Shown: positions 22,172-29,114 of the stretch, one piece after another
Numbering within the stretch: position 1 is the stretch's first letter
How the letters are laid out: each line of letters starts with the position of its first letter
Virus record (IMG/VR): IMGVR_UViG_3300017971_000190
Location: 124,001 to 188,000 of that record
DNA length: 64,000 nt
Strand: one strand, 5' to 3'
Source of the DNA: a virus
Program-made: the position numbers and the translations under genes
Notes under the pieces: generated by a model
Told to the model about the DNA's origin: nothing
The model's input: only the letters and a program-made list of their open reading frames with translations
The model's database searches: none

Positions 22172-23311
22172 CTACGGCTGGCGAATACCCTTCGAAACCG
22201 AACGGGAGTTGGCTACCGTGAGCGCCTCATGCTGGTACAGGAACCAACCGCGACGAGCACGACCAATAACCGCCTGGTTGATGACTTCCGACTTAAGCGA
22301 AACCATCATCGATTTGGTACCCAAAGCCTGCGGAGCACCGAGGAAGTAAACTTCACCGTCGTCAAGCACCTTCAACGTCGGGTAACGGAAACCGTCCGTC
22401 AGAAGCTCAACATCACCAAGTTTACCAAGGCGTCCCTCCATGGCGAGTTCATGCTTCTCGATAGGAGAGTACCAGCTCTGCCAATCTGTATCAGCAAAAA
22501 GGTCATTCATAATATCGATAGCAATAATCGCGTGAGGAACGCTGATGCCCTGGCTAACCACTTGCGTCTTCAGCTGCGTGAAAGCCGTAGGTGTGAAGTT
22601 CGCAAACAATAGAATGTCGTTCGGAGCCTGTGCAGCGTTGTCCAAGAGGTACTTGAGGGTACGGTCTTCACGAGTAAGAGTAGCCTCAACAGCATCCTGA
22701 TACTTCTCTTCGAGGATCTGAGCACCAGCCTCGAAAATTTCCTTCTCCCGCATGATAACGTTAGCTTCGATCTCGAAACCATCCGGGAAAATCCAACCCT
22801 GCTTGACAACGGATTCAGCTACCGTACCGTCATCAACCATGACCCACGCAACAACATCCTTACGATGGATACGTACACGTGCAATACCACCCTCTTTGAC
22901 ATCCTGGTGAGCCAGAATTTTGTCAGCGAAAGCAGTACGACCCATGGTTTCATAGATGTCATCGGAAAATACTTCACCGAGTACTTGCCAAGGACCATCC
23001 GGCTCCATGGTGTTTTTGGACTCAAACGCGGCTTTGACGAGGTGCCCGTCAGAAAGCCAGTCGTCCATATGGTTAGGAGTAGGAGCAGTAGGAGTTAACT
23101 CACCGCTACGCAGCTGCGTAACGAGAGATTCCATGGTCTCCCACAATTCCTTTTTATTGCTGGCGTTGTACTCACCAGTACGCTCATCGATCAGCGGTGT
23201 AGTAGCCGACGTAATGATTTTACCGGAACGCGGGTTCCGCTTCATCATGTAACCAGCTTCCTCAACAGAGGCACCACGACGATCTAGGAGGGTGTTTTTT
23301 CCGTAAGGCAT
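22172..23311 (-). CDS. probable major capsid protein
   Basis: 379 aa, with features expected of an HK97-fold capsid subunit. A polar N-terminal arm (with GASVEEAG after DRR), a long helix rich in Glu (EKEIFEAGAQILEEKYQDAV), a beta-rich domain and a C-terminal region with EVYFLGAPQALGT. Codon choice is visibly richer in C and G at third positions than neighbouring genes, as is usual for the most abundant virion protein. It is flanked by a good terminator and an abundant-looking neighbour. The fold assignment rests on context and composition, not on a catalytic motif. Confidence 0.7.
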   Translation of the reverse strand: MPYGKNTLLDRRGASVEEAGYMMKRNPRSGKIITSATTPLIDERTGEYNASNKKELWETMESLVTQLRSGELTPTAPTPNHMDDWLSDGHLVKAAFESKNTMEPDGPWQVLGEVFSDDIYETMGRTAFADKILAHQDVKEGGIARVRIHRKDVVAWVMVDDGTVAESVVKQGWIFPDGFEIEANVIMREKEIFEAGAQILEEKYQDAVEATLTREDRTLKYLLDNAAQAPNDILLFANFTPTAFTQLKTQVVSQGISVPHAIIAIDIMNDLFADTDWQSWYSPIEKHELAMEGRLGKLGDVELLTDGFRYPTLKVLDDGEVYFLGAPQALGTKSMMVSLKSEVINQAVIGRARRGWFLYQHEALTVANSRSVSKGIRQP

Positions 23312-23341
23312 TTTTTTCTCCTTTTAGGTGTCCCTGTTAAA

Positions 23342-24148
23342 CTACACGTTGAATTCGATACCGAGGTACGGGTCGCCCGGCTCGGGTGCCTTAAAGACAC
23401 GACCACCCGGAAGAAGAGTACCTGCGACTTCGAGTACCGCGGTAGAAACCTTGCCGTCAGCGCCAAGCACCGGTTGATCACCAGCTACGACACTATCGAC
23501 AACCCAGTTAGCCCGAGCATCGTACATCATCGTGTAGATGTAGCAATGCTTGACGCCAACACTCATAATCCCGAAGAGAGACTCACAACCACGGTTGGGG
23601 CCACTCTCGCGTAGATACATATCACGTTCTTGAGCGGTAAGATTCCACCTGTACGTGACAATAATATCTACAGCAGCATCAGCAACGTTGAACGTCATAA
23701 TGCCAGTAGCGTAATCGATTTCTACTACACCAGCACCTGCAGGCGGAACACCAGGAGCATTAATTGTAAACGCTACACCAGTTGCAGCGTAAACAACTCT
23801 TGCTTCTGCAACAGCAGGAGCACCACCGTCATCCAGCATATTAACGATGCCGAGATTAATGGTGGGAGCAGCTACGTTCGGAATTGTGAGTTCCGCACAC
23901 GCAGCCCAAATATAGCCTTCAATCGCGCTAAACTGAGCAACACCAGCGAAAATTTCGTCGGCAGCACCCGTGCACGGAGAGACTACTTCCTCATTGTTAC
24001 CACCGTCAGCTTTTACGAGGAAAGTACCCTCGTTGACGATGTTGGCACCAGTGGCGATTGTGTACTGCAGCTTGTCCCCGTAACGACTACGAGTATAGTC
24101 CTGCATTTCAAATCCGCCAGCGCCAGGTTGAACGTCTTTCATACCCAT
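23342..24148 (-). CDS. probable head decoration or second abundant capsid protein
   Basis: 268 aa, Ala/Gly/Val-rich and beta-type throughout (GVVEIDYATGIMTFNVADAA), with the same C/G-ending codon preference as the adjacent capsid gene. AAAAGGAG lies ahead of the ATG. The pairing with the capsid gene under a long leader suggests stoichiometric co-expression. Decoration protein is inferred from position and composition; no family is recognised. Confidence 0.55.
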   Translation of the reverse strand: MGMKDVQPGAGGFEMQDYTRSRYGDKLQYTIATGANIVNEGTFLVKADGGNNEEVVSPCTGAADEIFAGVAQFSAIEGYIWAACAELTIPNVAAPTINLGIVNMLDDGGAPAVAEARVVYAATGVAFTINAPGVPPAGAGVVEIDYATGIMTFNVADAAVDIIVTYRWNLTAQERDMYLRESGPNRGCESLFGIMSVGVKHCYIYTMMYDARANWVVDSVVAGDQPVLGADGKVSTAVLEVAGTLLPGGRVFKAPEPGDPYLGIEFNV

Positions 24149-24392
24149 TGGATCGTTCTCCTTTTACCGGTTAAACAGGTTTCTTGTTACCTACCGTAAT
24201 TGCGTTGGGGTAGCACAAAACACCAACTTTAATTTTCTGCGTAATTTTGGTAAAGACTGTGCTGTCGTCTTCAAGGGAGGCAGGTAAAAGGAAACGAACT
24301 AGGTAGAAATGGCTAATTTTGCCGTAATTAAGGACCTTTTACTACCTAAAAGAGAGTAACTTTGTTTAAGGGTTTGTGATAACTTTTCAAAA
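24149..24392 (-). promoter_or_regulatory. long structured leader of the capsid-gene pair
   Basis: 244 bases without a gene. Inverted repeats GTAAAAGG/CCTTTTAC (24284-24291 with 24335-24342) and AGGTAG/CTACCT (24301-24306 with 24342-24347) could pair in alternative ways. AATTACG occurs three times on the minus strand. I could not find a consensus promoter, though one is expected here for the highly expressed capsid genes. A phage-specific promoter is possible. Confidence 0.35.
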
Positions 24393-25019
24393 CTAAGTCA
24401 TTGGTCCATACTCGTCAATTTCTTGCTCCGCTTCATAGAATTCTTCTTCATACTCTGCCATCATATCTTCAGCTAAAGCTTCTGCATAACTACTAGCTTC
24501 TGCTTGAGTTTCGGCTAAGTCTTCCTGATAGTACTCTAAATAGGAAGAACACTCTTCTTCAACTAGTTTTCTAATCTCATGTACAAATTTAGAAAGGAAA
24601 TCCTCAGGAAATGCATAAGTACTATTCATTTCCAAATTGCGCAGAAATTCACTTAGGAAGTCGTATTCAACTTCCTCTTCTAAAGGCTTTCCAAAAAAGT
24701 AGCGATCTGCGTAGATAGTAGAAATTTCTTTCAAGAGGCGTTGAGTCATTTCTGGAATGGCTTCAGAACCGGCATATGTAGACCAGTAGTTCTTAAGTTC
24801 GGTTTCTAAAGTATCTTTAATTTCTGGTACCCATTCAGTTGGGTCAGGAATATGTTTTTCCAACCAACTACGGTATTTACTAAGCAATTCTTTTTGAGAA
24901 GTAGTAAGAGCATCTCCCCACTGAGGAACAAAGTCAGAAGAAGAAATAAAATGCTCCCAATCAGGAAGGTCAGGTTTACTTCTTTTAGTTTGCTCGATTA
25001 ATTGAGGAACGTACAACAT
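24393..25019 (-). CDS. acidic helical protein, 208 aa
   Basis: Start chosen at MLYVPQLIEQ (25019), preceded by TAGGAGAATTAGC. A longer frame would overlap the previous gene by 89 bases. The protein is helical and acidic, especially the last 50 residues (AETQAEASSYAEALAEDMMA, then EEEF...EIDEYG). No family. It may be a core or assembly component by location. Confidence 0.55.
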   Translation of the reverse strand: MLYVPQLIEQTKRSKPDLPDWEHFISSSDFVPQWGDALTTSQKELLSKYRSWLEKHIPDPTEWVPEIKDTLETELKNYWSTYAGSEAIPEMTQRLLKEISTIYADRYFFGKPLEEEVEYDFLSEFLRNLEMNSTYAFPEDFLSKFVHEIRKLVEEECSSYLEYYQEDLAETQAEASSYAEALAEDMMAEYEEEFYEAEQEIDEYGPMT

Positions 25020-25029
25020 GCTAATTCTC

Positions 25030-26340
25030 CTAAAAGGCGTTTTCAAGTCCTTGAATATGTCGTCTGTAACGACTACGTGTTTTGTTTGTTGCTGCTTTTT
25101 TAAGTTTCTTTTTAACACTCCTCATTGGTCTGGGTCTAATTTTAGATTTAATTTGTGATTTTTTCTTTTTAAGAACCATGTGTAATTTTGTTTTGACAGG
25201 TTTACTTTTAGATCTTCCTACACCACCTAAACCAGTTCCGCCTCCTCCAGCAGCTTTTGGTTTTGTAAATTTCTTTTTAATTTTTTCTTTTTTAATATTC
25301 TTAATACATTGTTTCTTGAGGAATGCTATAACGACTTTGGCTTGTTTATATTCTTCTCGTTCACTCTTTAATTCGGTTTGAAGACGTTTGATTGTTTGCT
25401 CGGCTTTAGTGTGGTCTTTTTCCATAGACATAAGGGCGACTTTGAGTTTCTTAACTAACTTCTTATTTTTACTAGTTTCATCTTGCAGCCCACCTAACAG
25501 TTTTTTGAATTTAGCAGTTTTAACTTTCATAGTAGAACGGAGGTCTTCAGCTTCTGAAAGAGCTTTCTTAAGCATTTTAGCTTGTTGACGTAATTGTCGT
25601 TGGAAATAGTGTCTAAGCCTTTTTTCTCTATAAAGGCGTGTGACGTAAAATATTCTAATTGTTCTTTGTCTACTTAATTCTTCTTGGGCATCGTCTATTT
25701 TCTTTTTTAATCTGCCACGTTGCCAAACCGAAAGACGCTTGTTTTTCTTATATTTGGTCTGCATCTTCTTCAATTTAGCAGAGGTTTCAGTCTCATTGGT
25801 TTTAGCCTCTTTAACTTTATCAAGAAGATCCCCAATTAGCACGTCACTTTCAGCTAATCTTTTTCTCAAACCACGAATGGGGGTAAGTTTTTCAAACATG
25901 GTATCCATAGTCTTTTCAGCTTCTATGAGCTGAATTCCAAACACCATGTAATTCTCATTTACCATTCGTGCTAGTAGACCTAAACGGTAAAGAGCTGTAG
26001 GGTCTTTAAAATCGGCTTTTTTGGCTACATCAGTAATTTCTTTAAAGAGCTGGAGCTGTAAATTGCGTTGCCTGAGTTTATTTTCTACTTCCCTTTTTCT
26101 TAGTTCACTTTTTTCTTGGGCTGTTTTGTAACCACAACTAACAGCGTAGCTACTAAGAGGAACAGCAGCTCCGAGCACAAGCGCAAAGATGCAACGAATA
26201 ACCCAAATAGTTAGTTTTTGTCCCCACGTTTCGGCGTGAGGAGGTAGCGGTAGAGTCTCTAGTACTTCTGTTATAGGTTTAGAAAAACCGTTGTTGAAGT
26301 CTTCATTATGCGGGGGAGTTTTTTCGTTTTCGTCAGACAT
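25030..26340 (-). CDS. membrane-anchored coiled-coil protein with basic tail, 436 aa
   Basis: One hydrophobic segment near residues 48-68 (VIRCIFALVLGAAVPLSSYA) is followed by long coiled coil (about 75-340, many Lys/Glu/Gln heptads). A Gly-rich hinge (AAGGGGTGLGGVG) and a very basic C terminus come last (KKKKSQIKSKIRPRPMRSVK, KKLKKAATNKTRSRYRR). The end resembles the basic-Ala tags in reverse position. It might bind DNA or the core and the membrane, for example during ejection. This is inference; no family is recognised. Confidence 0.55.
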   Translation of the reverse strand: MSDENEKTPPHNEDFNNGFSKPITEVLETLPLPPHAETWGQKLTIWVIRCIFALVLGAAVPLSSYAVSCGYKTAQEKSELRKREVENKLRQRNLQLQLFKEITDVAKKADFKDPTALYRLGLLARMVNENYMVFGIQLIEAEKTMDTMFEKLTPIRGLRKRLAESDVLIGDLLDKVKEAKTNETETSAKLKKMQTKYKKNKRLSVWQRGRLKKKIDDAQEELSRQRTIRIFYVTRLYREKRLRHYFQRQLRQQAKMLKKALSEAEDLRSTMKVKTAKFKKLLGGLQDETSKNKKLVKKLKVALMSMEKDHTKAEQTIKRLQTELKSEREEYKQAKVVIAFLKKQCIKNIKKEKIKKKFTKPKAAGGGGTGLGGVGRSKSKPVKTKLHMVLKKKKSQIKSKIRPRPMRSVKKKLKKAATNKTRSRYRRHIQGLENAF

Positions 26341-26341
26341 T

Positions 26342-29113
26342 TTAATTTATGTTCTCCCTCACTGCTAAATAGACTTCAAAAGAATTTCCTTCTGAAACAA
26401 TAACTAATTCTACAGTTTCTCCCATAACCGATTGCCAATAAACAAAATCGTTATCATCAGTAACTGTTCTTAAACCAAATTTTTTAGCATGTTCATTTAT
26501 AGTTTGTTTTGTGCTATCAAAAATTAAACGTGAAACCATTCTATCTTTTATCGTGCTAAAAAACACAGCAAATACATTTGGTTCATAAACCTCCCAATCA
26601 ACAATAGGATCGATTAGTTCGTATATTTCCTCTGCCAAGGTTGAACTGCTGCTAGCTTGCCTTTTAATAAAACTAGAAACTCTAGCCTTTTTAGTTATTA
26701 TGTTTTGCAAATCTTTAATAGCTCCTAGGTTGCTTCCTCTCCCACTAGGCCCGTAAATGTAAGCGCGGGCCTCTTCTACATTTCCTTTGCTCAGTTCACT
26801 AACAGCCAAATCTACGTCAGTTGGTTTAATTCCCAGAGCTGCTAGCATGGTACTAACATTTTCCAGTTTCTTAATTTCACTTTCAGACTCATGGCCAAAA
26901 TCAATACCTTTTAAGTAGTCTACTATTTTCACTAGAGCTTCATCTTTAGATAAAGCCCGCCGATAAAGATTGCCTTTTCTATTTTGAATTGTAGCTCCTA
27001 CTAACTGTTCCTGAATTAAATCTTCTAAGTCAAACTCGTGTTCAATATCTTCTTCCAGAAGATGAACATCGTTATCAATAAGATTATGTTCTAAGTATTC
27101 TTCAACAGTTGAAAAACTGGGGTGGTCAATAGGACTATTGAGAGGAGCACTGACTAGTTCGTTAAATTCAGAATCATCTAAAACAACAAGAGTGTTCTTT
27201 GGTCCTTTAAAAGTAAAAGTATCTCTTAAACCATGCGGTGATTCTGCCCACTCGTACCACATGGTAACTGTAATAGGATCACTATTAGTATGAACAATTT
27301 TAGTAAAGGGGAAATTGCCCCACCAACCTTGGTCTGGTTCTAGGTCTACAAAACCAGAAGAAAAATCAGGTTTCCAAGTAGCATCATCCCAATCTGAAAG
27401 ACGTATAAATTGCACGGTGTTATTCTCCCTGTTAGCTGTTCTTATGGGGGAAGTTGGAAGAATAGTAGCTAACCAACTTCGTACAATAGGATAAATTCCT
27501 TTTTCACCAAATGCGACCCAATAACCAATAGCCTCGCAAAAAGCTTCTTCACTATTTTTCCCAGCATAGCCACTTATGGGATGTTTAGGAACACTGAGGT
27601 AACGTTCTCCTTCAGCTATTTTTTCTTCCACATCTTTTTTAGTAGCACGTTCAAACCAATGTCTGTAAGCAGGACTATGGTAAAGAGTATTTAATTGAAG
27701 ATAGGTAGTAGTATCTCCTTTGGAAAGATAATAATCATCTTGCATAAAGAGACCATAGGTATCTTTTCCCTGCCAATTATCTAAAATCTTTTGAAGGTCT
27801 AAAGTTTGTTCGTAATCTCCACTAATTGCTTTACGCCAAAATTCTTGATCTTTTCTACTAAGGTAAGTACTCCAAATATGGTGTCCCATTTCGTGAGCAA
27901 CTACTCTAACAAATCTGCTAACAACATCTTTCCTTTCTCCAATAAAAGCACTCATGTAAAGTTCTACAAATTTTCTTTGGTACTCTCCAGCTTTGTCAAG
28001 GGAAGTATCAAACCGAAGAACAAAAGGAAGAGGATTTTTAAGAAGAAGTGGGAGGCGTTCTTGCGCGTCTTTTCTATATTGTTTAAACCCTTTTTCTGCT
28101 AAACCTAAAAGGTTGGGGTGCTTGTCACCTAAGCCACCTTGACCATATCCTTTAAGTTGGACGTCAAAACCATCAATACTGTAGTTTTGTACGTCAAGAA
28201 CTTCTACATACGGAGATAGTTCTTCTGGCTCTCCGTATTCTTTGTAGTGTGGGTACTGCTCTATAAATTCTTTTAAAACTTTCCAAAGCTCTCTAGCTTT
28301 ATGTTTAACTCTGTTGGACCACTTGATTACTTCTTGTTCATAATCATAGTAGCGACTTCTTGGACCATGATATTCATCTGCTCGCATGAGAGGAGGAGCC
28401 AATTCAAGGTAAAAGTCCCACCCTGTTTTTCTAAATCTTCCTCCCCAGTATTCTACATTTCTTTCATTTAAGCCAAGATAGTATTTAAGATATTTATTAG
28501 TAAAACGTTCAAAAAACAATTCGTGGAAATTTTTAGCAAAAGCGTTTCCAACTTTTTTAAACTCTAAAGCAGAATCATAATCATGAACAACGTTTATATT
28601 TTTCATGTAACGAAGAAATTGCTTCCGCAAAGAGGAAACAAAATTCTCGTCAATTGGTACTATTTTTGCTAGATGTTTTCGTTTTAATGTAGCATTTTTA
28701 ATGTTGGTGTTATTCAAATTTGTATAATCTTCTACAGTAAGTATTTTTGGATTCAAAATCTGATTTCCTACCGTACTTTGCATCCCCTCAATATAAATAG
28801 CATCGTAATTTTTAGTTTTGGCTTCTTTTATCCAACGTGAAACTGCATCAATTAAATTTTCACCACGACGCATATTTCGTATTGTACGCTTAATCCAACG
28901 TGACGAAGGTTTTACAGTTAATTTAAACACAATACCATGTGGGTTGTAAGCTGCTGCGTAATCGAATGTATCAGCCGTACTAATAGTTGAAATGGGGCTG
29001 TGCTGAAATGTAGTTATATCTCTAGAGCTTCTAGGTAGCAAAAGTCCTTTACTTAGAATTGATTCTAAGCGATTTGTGGGACTTGAGTGATATTGTATTC
29101 TAGGAGAGCGCAT
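26342..29113 (-). CDS. ADP-ribosyltransferase-like/zinc metalloprotease polyprotein, 923 aa
   Basis: I start at the ATG at 29111-29113, 1 base after the upstream stop; a TTG nine codons earlier also exists. Residues 1-130 (IQYHSSPTNRLESILSKGLL, later YAAAYNPHGIVFKLTV) resemble the N-terminal strand and loop of ADP-ribosyltransferase or KptA-like folds (YHxT...L..IL..GL). A second domain has HEMGHH near residue 405, a zincin HExxH site, with EEAFCEAIGYW about 115 residues later offering a third ligand. C-terminal modules are preceded by NLYRRALSKDE and SFIKRQASSSS. A virion-borne effector cargo is inferred. Confidence 0.6.
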   Translation of the reverse strand: MRSPRIQYHSSPTNRLESILSKGLLLPRSSRDITTFQHSPISTISTADTFDYAAAYNPHGIVFKLTVKPSSRWIKRTIRNMRRGENLIDAVSRWIKEAKTKNYDAIYIEGMQSTVGNQILNPKILTVEDYTNLNNTNIKNATLKRKHLAKIVPIDENFVSSLRKQFLRYMKNINVVHDYDSALEFKKVGNAFAKNFHELFFERFTNKYLKYYLGLNERNVEYWGGRFRKTGWDFYLELAPPLMRADEYHGPRSRYYDYEQEVIKWSNRVKHKARELWKVLKEFIEQYPHYKEYGEPEELSPYVEVLDVQNYSIDGFDVQLKGYGQGGLGDKHPNLLGLAEKGFKQYRKDAQERLPLLLKNPLPFVLRFDTSLDKAGEYQRKFVELYMSAFIGERKDVVSRFVRVVAHEMGHHIWSTYLSRKDQEFWRKAISGDYEQTLDLQKILDNWQGKDTYGLFMQDDYYLSKGDTTTYLQLNTLYHSPAYRHWFERATKKDVEEKIAEGERYLSVPKHPISGYAGKNSEEAFCEAIGYWVAFGEKGIYPIVRSWLATILPTSPIRTANRENNTVQFIRLSDWDDATWKPDFSSGFVDLEPDQGWWGNFPFTKIVHTNSDPITVTMWYEWAESPHGLRDTFTFKGPKNTLVVLDDSEFNELVSAPLNSPIDHPSFSTVEEYLEHNLIDNDVHLLEEDIEHEFDLEDLIQEQLVGATIQNRKGNLYRRALSKDEALVKIVDYLKGIDFGHESESEIKKLENVSTMLAALGIKPTDVDLAVSELSKGNVEEARAYIYGPSGRGSNLGAIKDLQNIITKKARVSSFIKRQASSSSTLAEEIYELIDPIVDWEVYEPNVFAVFFSTIKDRMVSRLIFDSTKQTINEHAKKFGLRTVTDDNDFVYWQSVMGETVELVIVSEGNSFEVYLAVRENIN

Positions 29114-29114
29114 T

